DNA of 64,000 nucleotides from contig NZ_QEQK01000002.1 of assembly GCF_003151135.1 (NCBI RefSeq), positions 62,001 through 126,000 on the forward strand, written 5' to 3'. This document shows positions 1 through 9,682 of the stretch, piece after piece. The stretch's first letter is position 1; every line of letters starts with the position of its first letter. The DNA is from Abyssibacter profundi (GTDB lineage Bacteria; Pseudomonadota; Gammaproteobacteria; Nevskiales; OUC007). The position numbers were made by a program, and so were the translations under genes. The notes beneath the pieces were generated by a model that did no database searches, was not told the origin of the DNA, and was given only the letters and a program-made list of their open reading frames with translations.

Positions 1-368
1 GCGTTGGCGGCCTGGGTGCCCTGGGGTATCTGGCAGTCGGTTCGCAGTTCATCTACGAAGGCCTGGGGCCCATGACGGCCAATATTCTGGTTGGTGTCGC
101 CTCAGCAATCATTGACAACATTCCGGTGATGTACGCGGTGCTCAGCATGGACCCGGTGATGTCCGACGGGCACTGGTTGTTGGTCACGCTGACTGCGGGC
201 GTGGGTGGCTCGCTGCTGTCCATTGGGTCTGCCGCTGGTGTTGCCGTCATGGGGCAGGCGCATGGTCGTTATACCTTCTTCTCGCACCTGCGCTGGAGCT
301 GGGCGATTGCATTGGGTTACGCGGCCGGGATCGCCACGCATCTTTGGTTGAATCAGGGCTTGTTCTAG
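1..368 (+). CDS. nhaD: Na+/H+ antiporter NhaD, C-terminal fragment
   Basis: The reading frame is open from the left edge (frame starting at base 3) and stops at 368, so only about the last 121 residues are present. The piece is membrane-embedded and carries the segments DNIPVMYAVLSM and LTAGVGGSLLSIGSAAGVA, which are typical of the C-terminal half of NhaD-type antiporters in the ion transporter superfamily. These proteins exchange Na+ or Li+ for protons at the inner membrane and are common in marine and halotolerant proteobacteria. The start and the rest of the gene lie outside the window. Confidence 0.88.
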   Translation, partial: VGGLGALGYLAVGSQFIYEGLGPMTANILVGVASAIIDNIPVMYAVLSMDPVMSDGHWLLVTLTAGVGGSLLSIGSAAGVAVMGQAHGRYTFFSHLRWSWAIALGYAAGIATHLWLNQGLF

Positions 369-494
369 CGAAGCTGGCCGGTGGTTAGCGCGATGCCATG
401 CCGACCCAGAGCGGCCACGCGATCACGCTTGGATCTTGGTTGACCGGTTTGTTTGCTGTGGCATGCTCGGCCGGCACCAAATCTTGAAGAGGCC

Positions 495-899
495 ATGCTG
501 ATGATCGTAACGCCGCTTTATGCCGGCCTGCTTGCCTTGTGGTTCCTGGTGCTCAGCATTTGGGTGATTCAGGCTCGATCGGGTCCCGATGGACCGAGTC
601 TGGGTGATGGCGGGCGCGAAGATGTGGCACGTCGTGTCCGTGCCCACGGCAATTTTGCGGAGTACACCGCATTGGTGCTCGTGCTGATCGGTTTTGCGGA
701 GCTGGCCGGATCGCCCGGCTGGCTATTGCATTTGATGGGCCTTTGCCTGCTGATCGGGCGTCTGTTGCATGGCTACGCCTTGGCGTTCACCACGCATTTC
801 CCACTGGGGCGTGTGGTCGGCATGGTGCTGACCTTCATCGCGCTGCTACTGGGGGCTGGTTTTAACGTCGGGTCCAGCATCAGCCGCCTGCTGCAGTGA
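495..899 (+). CDS. MAPEG family membrane protein
   Basis: A 134-residue protein with about four hydrophobic helices. The segment RVRAHGNFAEYTALVLVLIG matches the conserved signature of the MAPEG family (membrane-associated proteins in eicosanoid and glutathione metabolism). Bacterial members are small inner-membrane proteins, some with glutathione transferase or peroxidase activity; the substrate here is unknown. The frame is open upstream to an ATG at 453, but the ATG at 495 is preferred because GAAGAGG lies just upstream and the protein then begins at the first helix. Confidence 0.8.
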   Translation: MLMIVTPLYAGLLALWFLVLSIWVIQARSGPDGPSLGDGGREDVARRVRAHGNFAEYTALVLVLIGFAELAGSPGWLLHLMGLCLLIGRLLHGYALAFTTHFPLGRVVGMVLTFIALLLGAGFNVGSSISRLLQ

Positions 900-928
900 G
901 AGCCGACCAGGGCAGAGGCTGACAGTCG

Positions 929-1699
929 ATGGCCACCGGTGAAGCTATCCGGCCACTGGTTGCCGGCGCCCATGCGCTGCACTGGACGGCGCCATTCGGT
1001 TGGCTTCGGGCAGGCTGGCATGATCTGCGCGCAGCAGCCGGGACCAGCCTGGGCTACGGCCTCGTGATGGTGGGCATTAGCTGGTTGATCGCGCTGGCCG
1101 CTTGGCGGCTGGGCAACCTGGGTTTTTATCTTGGGTTGTTGAGCGGCTTCGTGTTTTTGGGTCCGCTGTTGGCGCTCACGCTTTACGCGGTCAGCGCACG
1201 GTTGGCCTGCGGAGCGCCGGTCTCGCTACGGCGCACGATCGGCGACGCCAGGAGTGCCCTGGGCGATGCGCTGGTCTTTGCTGTGATCCTGCTCGTGGTC
1301 TTCCTGATCTGGGCGCGCGCAGCCGCCATGATCCACGTGTTTTTCCCGCTGGGTGCCGCGCCGTCACTCTCCGCGTGGCTACGGTTTCTCGGCATCGGTA
1401 GCGCCATTGGCGCGATGTTCTGCGCCATCATTTTTATGGCGAGTGCGTTCTCGCTGCCGATGATGCTGGATCGTCAAACCGACACGGTGACCGCCGTGCT
1501 GTCGAGCATCCACGCAACGCTGCGCAACAAGCCGGCCATGCTGGTATGGGCTGGGGTGATCGGCCTGTTTGTGGTGGTTGGGGTGCTCACGGCTTTTCTG
1601 GCCTATGCCGTGCTGCTGCCCTGGCTGGGCCACGTGGTGTGGCATGGCTACCGCGAAACGCTTGATGTCGCTGCGTGGCCACCACGCCCGCTGCTTTGA
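929..1699 (+). CDS. DUF2189 domain-containing integral membrane protein
   Basis: A 256-residue polytopic membrane protein with about six transmembrane segments. The central part (YAVSARLACGAPVSLRRT, then a hydrophobic helix with WARAAA and MIHVFFP) and the segment SAFSLPMMLDRQTDTVTAV are characteristic of DUF2189 proteins. That family is common in proteobacteria, sometimes near cytochrome oxidase genes, and has no established function. It lies 29 bp after the MAPEG gene on the same strand, so the two may be co-transcribed. A strong hairpin follows the stop codon. Confidence 0.78.
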   Translation: MATGEAIRPLVAGAHALHWTAPFGWLRAGWHDLRAAAGTSLGYGLVMVGISWLIALAAWRLGNLGFYLGLLSGFVFLGPLLALTLYAVSARLACGAPVSLRRTIGDARSALGDALVFAVILLVVFLIWARAAAMIHVFFPLGAAPSLSAWLRFLGIGSAIGAMFCAIIFMASAFSLPMMLDRQTDTVTAVLSSIHATLRNKPAMLVWAGVIGLFVVVGVLTAFLAYAVLLPWLGHVVWHGYRETLDVAAWPPRPLL

Positions 1700-1703
1700 A
1701 CAA

Positions 1704-1732
1704 CGCCGGCCGCGGTGTCACCGCGGCCGGCG
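1704..1732. terminator. Bidirectional hairpin between convergent genes
   Basis: A near-perfect GC-rich inverted repeat: bases 1704-1717 pair with 1719-1732 around a minimal loop. It lies between the DUF2189 stop (1699, + strand) and the thiolase stop (1742, - strand). There is no clear T-run on either side, so it may stop or stabilise transcripts in both directions without being a canonical intrinsic terminator. Confidence 0.6.
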
Positions 1733-1741
1733 GAGTCGGTG

Positions 1742-2920
1742 TTAAACGACTTCAAACAGTCCAGCCGCACCCATGCCGCCACCGATGCACATGGTTACGA
1801 CGACATGCTTGGCGCCGCGCCGCTTGCCCTCGATGAGCGCATGGCCGACCAGGCGGCTGCCCGTGACGCCATAGGGGTGGCCGACGGCGATGGCACCACC
1901 ATTGACGTTGAGGGTCTCGTCGGGGATGCCCAGCTTGTCCTGGCAGTACAGGACCTGGACGGCAAAGGCCTCGTTCAGCTCCCATAAGCCGATGTCGTCG
2001 ACACCCAGACCGGCGCGCTCCAGCAGCCGCGGAATCGCGAACACCGGGCCGATTCCCATTTCGTCGGGTTCACAGCCGGCGACCGTGAAGCCACGGAAAA
2101 TGCCCAGCGGCTCGATATTGCGCTGCTCGGCAAGCTTGCTGTTCATGACCACACAGGCGGAGGCACCGTCGGAGAACTGACTGGCGTTCCCCGCCGCGAT
2201 GACACCACCAGGCACGGCCGGCCGGATCTTGGACACCGCCTCGTAGGTGGTGCCGGGGCGGATGCCTTCGTCCTGCGATGACGTCACTTCCTTGGTGACC
2301 AACTGTCCGCTGGCTTTGTCCATGACTCCAGCAGTCACCGTGATCGGCGCGATCTCGTCCTCGAACTTGCCGGCGGCCAGCGCGGCCTCCGCTCGCTGCT
2401 GACTGCGCGCGCCATACTCATCCTGGCGCTCGCGCGAGATGTTGTAGCGCTTGGCCACGGTCTCCGCGGTTTGCAGCATGGGCCAGTAGATCTCCGGCTT
2501 GTTCTGCGTCAGCCAGGATTCCTGAAGCATGTGCATATTGGCTTCATTCTGCACGCAGGAGATCGACTCCACGCCGCCGCCGATCATCACGGGAACCTGG
2601 TCGACGATGACCCGGTGCGCGGCCATGGCAATGGCCTGCAGACCGGAGGAGCAGAAGCGATTGACGGTGACGCCGGACGCGGTGATGGGCAGTCCGGCAC
2701 GCAGCGCAATCTGGCGGGCGATGTTGGATCCGCAGGCGCCCTCGGGCCAGGCACAGCCCATGATGAGGTCTTCGACCTCACCCGGTTCAATGCCCGCGCG
2801 TTCGACGGCGGCCTGGACCACATGACCACCCAGCGTGGCGCCGTGGGTCATGTTGAAAGCGCCGCGCCAGGACTTGGCCAGCGGCGTACGAGCGGTGGAT
2901 ACGATGACAGCTTCAGTCAT
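1742..2920 (-). CDS. fadA: Acetyl-CoA acyltransferase (thiolase II family)
   Basis: Catalyses the last step of beta-oxidation, thiolytic cleavage of 3-ketoacyl-CoA to acetyl-CoA and a shortened acyl-CoA. The 392-residue length is standard for the family. The acylated cysteine is C90 in [12 protein letters not shown]. The C-terminal motifs [16 protein letters not shown] (catalytic His) and [13 protein letters not shown] (second catalytic Cys) are intact. It starts 35 bp after the stop of the hydratase/dehydrogenase gene upstream on the same strand, forming the usual two-gene beta-oxidation operon. A biosynthetic thiolase role cannot be excluded, but the partner gene argues for fatty-acid degradation. 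Confidence 0.93.
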   Translation of the reverse strand: MTEAVIVSTARTPLAKSWRGAFNMTHGATLGGHVVQAAVERAGIEPGEVEDLIMGCAWPEGACGSNIARQIALRAGLPITASGVTVNRFCSSGLQAIAMAAHRVIVDQVPVMIGGGVESISCVQNEANMHMLQESWLTQNKPEIYWPMLQTAETVAKRYNISRERQDEYGARSQQRAEAALAAGKFEDEIAPITVTAGVMDKASGQLVTKEVTSSQDEGIRPGTTYEAVSKIRPAVPGGVIAAGNASQFSDGASACVVMNSKLAEQRNIEPLGIFRGFTVAGCEPDEMGIGPVFAIPRLLERAGLGVDDIGLWELNEAFAVQVLYCQDKLGIPDETLNVNGGAIAVGHPYGVTGSRLVGHALIEGKRRGAKHVVVTMCIGGGMGAAGLFEVV

Positions 2921-2955
2921 GATGGTTCTCTCGAATTCGGTGTGGATGGCAGGAA

Positions 2956-5037
2956 CTAGTTGAAGGTCTTGCCGTCGGCGGCGAGCGTCTTGACCAGTTC
3001 TGCGGGCTCCCAGAATTTGGCATCAGCGCCGGGCAGGGCGGCGAACTGGCGCATGCGGCGCTCGACATTGAACAGCCCCATGGAATCGGCGTAGAGCATC
3101 GGCCCGCCGAGATGCAGCGGGAAGCCATAGCCGTTGAGGTAGACCATGTCGATATCCGAAGCGCGTTGAGCGATGCCGTCCTCGAGAATGCGGGCACCCT
3201 CGTTGACCAACGAGAGCACCAGGCGGTCGCGGATTTCGTCATCGGACAGCGTGCGCCGCTCGATGCCCAGTTCCTGACAGGTGTCGAGAATCATCTGCTC
3301 GACTTCGGGATCGGGCTGCGGTTTGCGGTTCCCCGGCACGTACTTGTACCAGCCCGCGCCGGTCTTTTGGCCAAAGCGGCCCATTTCGCAGAGCTTGTCC
3401 GCAATGGGCATGCGCGGCATGTCGGGGTATTCCTCGTAGTGGCGCTTGCGGATATACCAGCCAACATCATTGCCGGCCAGGTCGGACATCCGGAATGGGC
3501 CCATGGCGAAGCCGATGGACTCCACCGCCTTGTCGACCTGCTGGGGCAGGGCCCCTTCCTGCAGCATCGCCAGCGCCTGGGCCACGTACTTGTTGACCAT
3601 GCGGTTGCCGATGAAGCCATCGCAGACGCCGGCCACAACGCAGAGTTTGCGGATGGTCTTGCCCAGCTTCATGACCGTGACCAGCACATCGTCGGCCGTC
3701 TTGTCGCCGCGCACCACTTCCAGCAGGCGCATGACATTGGCGGGGCTGAAGAAGTGCAGGCCGACCACATCTTCCGGGCGTTGGGTGAAGCTGGCGATCT
3801 TGTTGAGATCCAGCGTCGAGGTGTTGCTGGCGAGGATGGCGCCAGGTTTCATCACGGCGTCCAGCTTCTCGAAGACCTGGCGTTTGACATCCATGTCCTC
3901 GAACACGGCCTCGATGACCAGGTCCGTATCGCCCAGGTCATCATAGGACAGCGTCGGGTGGATGAGCGCCATGCGCTGTTCCAGTTTCTCCTCGGTGAGC
4001 TTGCCCTTCTTGACCCGCCCCTCGTAGTTCTTGCGGATGGTGGCGATGCCACGGTCCAGGGCCTCCTGCTTCATCTCCAGCAGGCGGACCGGAATGCCGG
4101 CATTGAGGAAATTCATGGTGATGCCACCGCCCATGGTGCCGGCACCGATGACCGCGACCTTCTCGATCTGGCGGGTCGGGGTGTCCTTGGGCACATCGGT
4201 GATCTTGCTGGCTGCCCGCTCACCGAAGAACGCGTGACGCAGCGCCTTGGATTCCGGGGTGTTCACCAGTTCGCCGAAGAGTTTGCGTTCGGTGGCGATG
4301 CCCTTGTCGAACTTGCCAACAGAGGCCGCGACGGCTTCTACACACTTGACCGGGGCCGGGAAATGACCCGACATGGCGGCCACCGTGTTCTTGGCGACCA
4401 TGAGGAAGCCTTCCGCTTCCGGGTGCTGGACCTTGATGTCGCGGATCAGCGTGGCGGTCTTGCCGATGACGGTTTCGGCAAAGGCTGCGGCATCGGCGAG
4501 CAGGTCGTCGCCGGCCATGGCATCAAACAGGTCCGTGCCCTTGAATTGCTTGGCCGGCACGATGCTGCCTGAAACGATCAGGTTCAGGGCGGCCTCCAAG
4601 CCGATCACGCGGGGCAGGCGCTGGGTGCCGCCGGCGCCGGGCAGCAGCCCCAGCTTCACCTCGGGCAGCGCGATCTGCGCATCGGCCTTGGCGATGCGAT
4701 AGTGACAACCCAATGCCAGTTCCAGGCCGCCGCCCATGCAGGCACCGTCGATGGCAGCGATGACGGGCTTGGGGCTGGCTTCAATCGCGTCGATCACCGT
4801 GGCCAGCGAAGGCTCGGCGAACATCGCTGGCGTGTTGAACTCGCGGATATCTGCGCCGCCGCTAAACGTGCCGCTGGCGCCGATCAGGATGATTGCGTCG
4901 ACGCCGGCGTCGGCATTGGCGGTATCCAGGCCGTCCACAATGCCCTTGCGCAGCGGATGGCCAAGGCCGTTCACCGGTGGGTTTTGCAGGCGGATGACCG
5001 CAAGGCGGCCCTGGGTTTGGTAGTCAGTCGCGCTCAT
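2956..5037 (-). CDS. Bifunctional enoyl-CoA hydratase / 3-hydroxyacyl-CoA dehydrogenase
   Basis: A 693-residue fusion catalysing the hydration and NAD-dependent oxidation steps of beta-oxidation. The N-terminal crotonase domain (about 1-190) has an oxyanion-hole segment SGGADIREF and the second signature [15 protein letters not shown]. The dehydrogenase half has the Rossmann motif [11 protein letters not shown], the segment [14 protein letters not shown] and the catalytic region [18 protein letters not shown]. The size and domain order match FadB/FadJ and the peroxisomal-type bifunctional enzymes, so a single symbol is not assigned. The ATG at 5037 has GGAG 5 nt upstream; an in-frame GTG lies 6 nt earlier. 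The gene is transcribed with the downstream thiolase. Confidence 0.92.
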   Translation of the reverse strand: MSATDYQTQGRLAVIRLQNPPVNGLGHPLRKGIVDGLDTANADAGVDAIILIGASGTFSGGADIREFNTPAMFAEPSLATVIDAIEASPKPVIAAIDGACMGGGLELALGCHYRIAKADAQIALPEVKLGLLPGAGGTQRLPRVIGLEAALNLIVSGSIVPAKQFKGTDLFDAMAGDDLLADAAAFAETVIGKTATLIRDIKVQHPEAEGFLMVAKNTVAAMSGHFPAPVKCVEAVAASVGKFDKGIATERKLFGELVNTPESKALRHAFFGERAASKITDVPKDTPTRQIEKVAVIGAGTMGGGITMNFLNAGIPVRLLEMKQEALDRGIATIRKNYEGRVKKGKLTEEKLEQRMALIHPTLSYDDLGDTDLVIEAVFEDMDVKRQVFEKLDAVMKPGAILASNTSTLDLNKIASFTQRPEDVVGLHFFSPANVMRLLEVVRGDKTADDVLVTVMKLGKTIRKLCVVAGVCDGFIGNRMVNKYVAQALAMLQEGALPQQVDKAVESIGFAMGPFRMSDLAGNDVGWYIRKRHYEEYPDMPRMPIADKLCEMGRFGQKTGAGWYKYVPGNRKPQPDPEVEQMILDTCQELGIERRTLSDDEIRDRLVLSLVNEGARILEDGIAQRASDIDMVYLNGYGFPLHLGGPMLYADSMGLFNVERRMRQFAALPGADAKFWEPAELVKTLAADGKTFN

Positions 5038-5196
5038 GTGCACTCCGATCTGGGTTGTCTGATCGGCGCGTGGTCGGTCCGCGCGCCGAAGGAATGATGC
5101 GGTCGCACGAAGATGGCCCGCGCCGCCGTATGGCGGCCGCTGGCCGGGACGGGGTGGAGCCCGTCTCAGTGAGGGTCATCTCCGCACAGGTCCTTG

Positions 5197-5239
5197 CCGA
5201 CTGCAGTCGGTCTTGCCTGTTCTGCGTACGCGAGCGTAC
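5197..5239. promoter_or_regulatory. Two palindromes upstream of the beta-oxidation operon
   Basis: A perfect 14-bp palindrome CCGACTGCAGTCGG (5197-5210) and a 6+2+6 inverted repeat GTACGC-GA-GCGTAC (5226-5239) lie in the 243-bp gap between the RND exporter stop and the start of the hydratase/dehydrogenase gene. They are 160-200 bp upstream of the start, where a repressor of the fad operon could bind. Neither resembles the PsrA or FadR consensus I know, and no confident -35/-10 pair is visible, so the role is inferred from position only. Confidence 0.3.
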
Positions 5240-5280
5240 ACGAACAATTGATAGTCAGCCAAACCATTGCCGGCCTCGGC

Positions 5281-7581
5281 CTAGTCGCGTGGGCTACGGT
5301 CGAAGCGCAGCAACAGGCCCGGCAGGAAGAGCAGGTCGAAGACCAGCGCGATGCCAATGGTCATCGCCGTCATCATGCCCATCGAGGCATTCACGTCGAA
5401 GGAGGACTGCGCCAGGATCAGGAACCCGGCGGCCAGGGCCACGGTGGTCACCGCCAACGCTGCGCCCACCGTGGTGAAGGCATAGCGAATCGCATCCTCG
5501 GTGCTGTGGCCCAGTTGCTGACGGGCTCGCAGGTACTTGCTGAAGAAGTGGACGGTGTTGTCCACGACGATACCCAGCGTGATCGAGAACACGGCCGCCA
5601 CGGCCAGATTGACCTGACCGACGAAGATGCCCCATAGCCCGAAGGAAATCGTGGCTGGAAAGGCATTCGGCAACAGTGACAGCAGGCCGAACTTGATCGA
5701 ACGCAACGCGATGATGAGCGTGAGCGCAATCAGGGCCAAGGCCAGCGCCGACCCGCGCATCATGGCCTCGATATTGTTCTGGCCGATATGGGCGAACATC
5801 AACGACACGCTGGAGCCCGGCGTTTGAATCGCCGGCGCGTTGGTCGCCAGCCAGGCCTGGGCACGGGCCTCCACTGCGATGATCTCTTTGGAGTTCAGGT
5901 TGCTGATGTTGACCTGGAACTTGGTCGCCGACTTGTTGAAGGTGAGCTGGTTGTTGAGGTCCAAGCCCATCGGCAGCGACAGCTCGTACAGCAGGATGTA
6001 CTGGGCGATGAGTTCGCGATCATCCGGCAGACGGTAGTACGCCGGGTCATCACCATGCATATTGCGATTGAGGCGCTTGACCACATCGGTGAACGTGGAG
6101 ACATGCGTGACCTCGGGCTGCTGGCGATACCAGTTGGCAAAGGCCTCGACATCACGCAGGTACTGCGGGTCGACGATGCCGTTCTCCTCGCCGGCGGGCA
6201 GGGAATAGGCAATGCTGTCGACGCCGGTCAGGTTGTCCTGCACAAAGTCGAAGGCCTGGCGAATGGACAGCGATTCGTCGAAGTATTCGACGGTGTCATC
6301 GTTGAATTCATTGCGCGGCACGAAGCTGATCAGCACGGCGGCGACAGCCAGAACGCCCCAGAAGATGATGCGATGCCGGGTAATGATGACGTTGGCCAGC
6401 TTGAGCATGGCGCCGCTGCGGTCGGGATCATCACCGGCAGCCCGCACCCGGATCGGGAGTAGCAGCATGACGCCGGGCAGCAGCACCAGTGACCACAGCA
6501 TCGCCCCCAGCACGCCAAACCCAACCGAGGTGCCCAGTTCGCGGAATGGCGGCGAATCGGAAAAATTCAGGCTGAAGAAACCGATGGCGGTGGTGATGGA
6601 GGTGAGGAACACCGGCTTGATGTTGATCGCCAGCGCGTGCTCCATGGCGGCCGGTTTGTCCAGACCGCGGCGCAGGTCCTTGAGATAGCTGACCAGCACA
6701 TGGACGCAGTCCGAGACGGCCAGCGTCAGGATGATGATCGGGGCCGAGACATTGACCTGGTTGATCTGAAAGCCGAGCCAGCCGCTCACGCCCATGGTTG
6801 CGGCAATCGACACCAGGATGATCACGATCGTGGCCAGCGTCGTCGACAGGCTGCGCATGAACAGGGTGAGCAGCACGATGACGGCCAGGAACATCAACGG
6901 AACTAGCGTGGAGGTGTCCTGCGCGGCGGCCTCATTGAAGCTTTCGTTCACGACCACCTGGCCCATCAGGTAGACATCGAACTGGGGATAGCGCTCGATG
7001 AAGGCATCGCGCAGCTCGTAGACGTCGGCCATGAGCTCAGGGACAACGGCGCTTTGCTCGCGGGAATCGTCCGGCAACTCCACGCGCACATTGACCGAGG
7101 TGACATGAGCCTGCTCGGAGATCAGCGCGTGGACCAGTACGGGCTCGGACAGGGCGATCGCTTCTAGGCGATCCAATGCGGTTTGATCCAGCACCGCGGG
7201 GTCTTCGACCAGGTCGCGGACGATCAGGTCATCCTGCTCAGCCCGGCTGTACTGGAAGTTGGTAATCGAATCCACACGCACCGAGCGCTGCAACTGCCAG
7301 GCCTGGTCGGTTAGCCAGATCACGGCTTCGAGATTGGCAGTTGTGAAGACCTTGCCGTTGTCCGGCGCCAACACAAAGGCAACGTTATCGCCCCGGGTAT
7401 AGGCGTCCTCCATGGCTTCATAGGCCACCAGCCGCGGGTCATCGTCGCTGAAGAAGATCTTGTAGCTGCTCTCGAACCAGAGCTTGCTTGCACCGCTGGC
7501 GATTAGCGCGACCAGGGCGAGTGATAGCAGGGCGAAGATGTAGCGGCGGCGCACCAATAGGGCTGCGAGGCGGGCTTCCAT
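5281..7581 (-). CDS. RND/MMPL superfamily exporter
   Basis: A 766-residue inner-membrane protein with the duplicated RND layout: one N-terminal helix, a large periplasmic loop (about 45-220), a bundle of helices, then a second helix with a second periplasmic loop (about 430-590) and a final helix bundle. The first bundle contains NQVNVSAPIIILTLAVSDCV and the second has GIVVDNTVHFFSKY, the MMPL-type TM4 signatures with an acidic residue for proton coupling. No membrane-fusion or outer-membrane partner is adjacent. MMPL-type proteins move lipids or hydrophobic molecules, which would suit the neighbouring fatty-acid genes, but the substrate is unknown. AAGGA 7 nt before the ATG supports the start. 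Confidence 0.87.
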   Translation of the reverse strand: MEARLAALLVRRRYIFALLSLALVALIASGASKLWFESSYKIFFSDDDPRLVAYEAMEDAYTRGDNVAFVLAPDNGKVFTTANLEAVIWLTDQAWQLQRSVRVDSITNFQYSRAEQDDLIVRDLVEDPAVLDQTALDRLEAIALSEPVLVHALISEQAHVTSVNVRVELPDDSREQSAVVPELMADVYELRDAFIERYPQFDVYLMGQVVVNESFNEAAAQDTSTLVPLMFLAVIVLLTLFMRSLSTTLATIVIILVSIAATMGVSGWLGFQINQVNVSAPIIILTLAVSDCVHVLVSYLKDLRRGLDKPAAMEHALAINIKPVFLTSITTAIGFFSLNFSDSPPFRELGTSVGFGVLGAMLWSLVLLPGVMLLLPIRVRAAGDDPDRSGAMLKLANVIITRHRIIFWGVLAVAAVLISFVPRNEFNDDTVEYFDESLSIRQAFDFVQDNLTGVDSIAYSLPAGEENGIVDPQYLRDVEAFANWYRQQPEVTHVSTFTDVVKRLNRNMHGDDPAYYRLPDDRELIAQYILLYELSLPMGLDLNNQLTFNKSATKFQVNISNLNSKEIIAVEARAQAWLATNAPAIQTPGSSVSLMFAHIGQNNIEAMMRGSALALALIALTLIIALRSIKFGLLSLLPNAFPATISFGLWGIFVGQVNLAVAAVFSITLGIVVDNTVHFFSKYLRARQQLGHSTEDAIRYAFTTVGAALAVTTVALAAGFLILAQSSFDVNASMGMMTAMTIGIALVFDLLFLPGLLLRFDRSPRD

Positions 7582-7630
7582 GGACCAGTCCTTGTCAGTG
7601 GCGCCTCTGAATGCGGGCGCCTGACAAGAT

Positions 7631-7646
7631 CATACCGTCTGGTATG
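7631..7646. promoter_or_regulatory. Inverted repeat between divergent exporter and GFA-like genes
   Basis: The perfect inverted repeat CATACC-GTCT-GGTATG lies 50 bp upstream of the exporter start (7581, - strand) and 117 bp upstream of the GFA-like start (7763, + strand). The size and symmetry are those of a TetR-family operator. No regulator is adjacent, so the binding protein is unknown. Confidence 0.35.
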
Positions 7647-7762
7647 TCCGAGGTGTGAACCCGCTTGGAGGATCCGGGCGACCGGGTGCCGCTGAGGTGC
7701 ACGAGCCGGTGATTCGTTGCATGCTCGGCGCAGGCTTGGGACGCACTGAAGCGGAGTTGATC

Positions 7763-8191
7763 ATGGAAGGGCAATGTCTATGCGGGGCGGTGACCGTGAA
7801 CGCACCGGATTCCCAGCACATCGGCGCATGCCATTGTGGAATCTGTCGTCGCTGGGGTGGCGGTGGGCCCATGCTGGCGGTGCATTGCGGCACTGATGTC
7901 ACCGTCAGCGGCATGGAGCAGGTTAAAACCTTTGCGTCATCTGACTGGGCGGAGCGAGCCTTCTGTTCCCAGTGTGGAACCCATCTGTACTACCGATTGC
8001 TTCCGACCGGGGAATACTTTGTGCCTGCAGGTCTTTTTGAAGGCGCCACCCTGGAGATCGAAAGCCAGATTTACATCGATAAGAAACCGGATTACTACGA
8101 TTTGGCGAATGACACGCCGATGTTGACCGAGGCGCAGGTGCTGGCTGAGTTTGAGGCGACACAGGCCGAGACAACACCCGTGAATCGCTGA
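7763..8191 (+). CDS. GFA family (glutathione-dependent formaldehyde-activating-like) protein
   Basis: A 142-residue protein of the GFA/CENP-V fold. Its zinc-binding cysteines are intact: CLC near the N-terminus, CHCGICRRW about 20 residues on, and CSQCGTHLYYR at about 70. The prototype, Gfa of Paracoccus, was proposed to help glutathione react with formaldehyde, but most homologues have unknown function. The frame opens further upstream (7655), but that extension is not family-like. ATG 7763 has GGAG about 8 nt upstream and begins directly with the first cysteine motif. Confidence 0.85.
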   Translation: MEGQCLCGAVTVNAPDSQHIGACHCGICRRWGGGGPMLAVHCGTDVTVSGMEQVKTFASSDWAERAFCSQCGTHLYYRLLPTGEYFVPAGLFEGATLEIESQIYIDKKPDYYDLANDTPMLTEAQVLAEFEATQAETTPVNR

Positions 8192-8233
8192 CACCACCGC
8201 GCTGTTGATTGATTCATCGATACTTGAAAGGCC

Positions 8234-8896
8234 ATGTCGCAACGTATTGAGTGTTTTTTCGATTTGTCCTCCCCGTGGACCTGCCTGGCCTTCCACAATC
8301 TGCGGCCATTGGCGCAGCGGACCGGGGCCATTGTTCGCTGGCGTCCGTTTCTGGTGGGTGGTGTGCACAATGCCGTGAATCGCGGTTTTGTCGAATCGCG
8401 CAACACGGAGCTCAATTCTCCAAAATGGCGACAGATGGCGCAGTCGCTAATGGATTGGGCTGCGCTGTCCGGTGTGACCATGAATTTTCCGTCCCGACAC
8501 TTCCCGTTGCGGTCGGTCCTGGTGATGCGCTGCTGCTGCGTGCTTGAACCGGATCAGGCGCAGCTGGAGTCTTTTATGGACGCGGCTTTCGCGGCGTATT
8601 TCACCGAGCAGAAGAATCTCGATGAGCCTGCCGTGGTCGAGTCCGTGGCCGGGGCTATTGGCCTGGATGGCCGCGCGTTGCTGGAGCAGGCGCAAACATC
8701 GGAAATCAAGGAAAAGTTGCGCGCCAATACCGACGAGGCGGTTGGCCGGGGTGCCTTCGGTTCACCCAGCCTGTTTGTGCCACTGGGTGATGGCGAACGC
8801 CTTTATTTTGGCAATGATCAGCTGCCGCTGGTCGAATGGGCCTTGGCGCAGCAGCCGATTAATCCCACATCACCGGAGCGGAGCAGCGCCGGTTGA
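8234..8896 (+). CDS. 2-hydroxychromene-2-carboxylate isomerase / DsbA-like thioredoxin-fold protein
   Basis: A 220-residue soluble protein of the HCCA isomerase/kappa-class GST group. The N-terminal beta-strand and active-site loop FFDLSSPWTCLAF replaces the CxxC of DsbA with SSPW, as in glutathione-dependent isomerases. The C-terminal part has GAFGSPSLFV, the cis-Pro loop, and YFGNDQLPLVEWAL, typical of the family. Characterised members isomerise a naphthalene-degradation intermediate, but no other aromatic-degradation gene is nearby, so the substrate is open. It starts 42 bp after the GFA-like gene and may share its transcript. Confidence 0.85.
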   Translation: MSQRIECFFDLSSPWTCLAFHNLRPLAQRTGAIVRWRPFLVGGVHNAVNRGFVESRNTELNSPKWRQMAQSLMDWAALSGVTMNFPSRHFPLRSVLVMRCCCVLEPDQAQLESFMDAAFAAYFTEQKNLDEPAVVESVAGAIGLDGRALLEQAQTSEIKEKLRANTDEAVGRGAFGSPSLFVPLGDGERLYFGNDQLPLVEWALAQQPINPTSPERSSAG

Positions 8897-9040
8897 TCCC
8901 CGCGGGATGCCGGCTAGCATGACGCGCTGGGCCGGGTCGCCTGGATGTCAGCGACGGCGGTCTCCGGAATTGCCGCTGCATCTCCAAATCGCCGGTGAGG
9001 CGTCGGCCTTGCTGGCATACACATTGAAGGAGCCGTGACC

Positions 9041-9649
9041 GTGATCGATTTGGTCGCCACGTTTATTTATTTCTTTGCCGTCATCGACCCGATCGGATCG
9101 GTGCCGGTGTTTATTGCGGTGACACCCGGCTACGACGCGCGTGGCAAGCGTCGGATCGCGCTGATGGCGGTGGGCATTTCCGCGCTCATCCTGATCTTCT
9201 TCGTGCTGGTCGGGGAGATCATTCTGACGGCCATGCAGATTCCGCTGCCGGCCTTTCAGATCTCCGGTGGCATCGTCCTGTTCCTGTTCGCGTTGTCGAT
9301 GATCTTTGGCGAGAGTAAACCGGAGGAGGAGACCCGCCTGGCAGCCGATCACACCGAGACCGCGATTTTTCCGCTGGCGGTGCCGTCCATTGCCGGTCCG
9401 GGGGCGATGCTGGCGGCCGTACTGATGACCGAGAACGCCCGGTTCGGGCTTTGGGAGCAGTTACAGACCGTCGGCGTGATGCTGTCGGTGTTGCTGGTGG
9501 TGCTGGTGCTGTTACTGGCCGCCAGCGGTATTCACAAGATCATCGGCAACGCTGGCGCCAGCGTGATCTCTCGCGTCATGGGCATGGTGTTGGCTGCGGT
9601 GGCGACCACCACCACCCTGGATGGCTTGCGGGGCTACTTTGGATTTTAG
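9041..9649 (+). CDS. MarC family integral membrane protein
   Basis: A 202-residue protein with six predicted helices. Family signatures are the N-terminal FAVIDPIGSVPVF and the central PLAVPSIAGPGAM. Despite the name, MarC proteins are not established multiple-antibiotic-resistance determinants and their function is unknown. Two GTG codons are possible. The one at 9041 lies 8 nt after AAGGAG (9027-9032), while the one at 9035 is only 2 nt away, so 9041 is preferred. Confidence 0.9.
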   Translation: MIDLVATFIYFFAVIDPIGSVPVFIAVTPGYDARGKRRIALMAVGISALILIFFVLVGEIILTAMQIPLPAFQISGGIVLFLFALSMIFGESKPEEETRLAADHTETAIFPLAVPSIAGPGAMLAAVLMTENARFGLWEQLQTVGVMLSVLLVVLVLLLAASGIHKIIGNAGASVISRVMGMVLAAVATTTTLDGLRGYFGF

Positions 9650-9682
9650 GAATGCGCTAATCGTTCAGCGCTGCCCCCACCA

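Noticed and set aside
440-468. TTGACC with CATGCT 16 bp later as promoter for the MAPEG gene
   Set aside because: The -35 is good, but the -10 matches only three of six bases. Too weak to list as a feature.
3112-4572. Long + strand ORF of 486 codons opposite the hydratase/dehydrogenase gene
   Set aside because: It is the antisense shadow of a clear coding gene in GC-rich DNA. The protein is rich in His, Gly, Asp and Ala with no recognisable domain.
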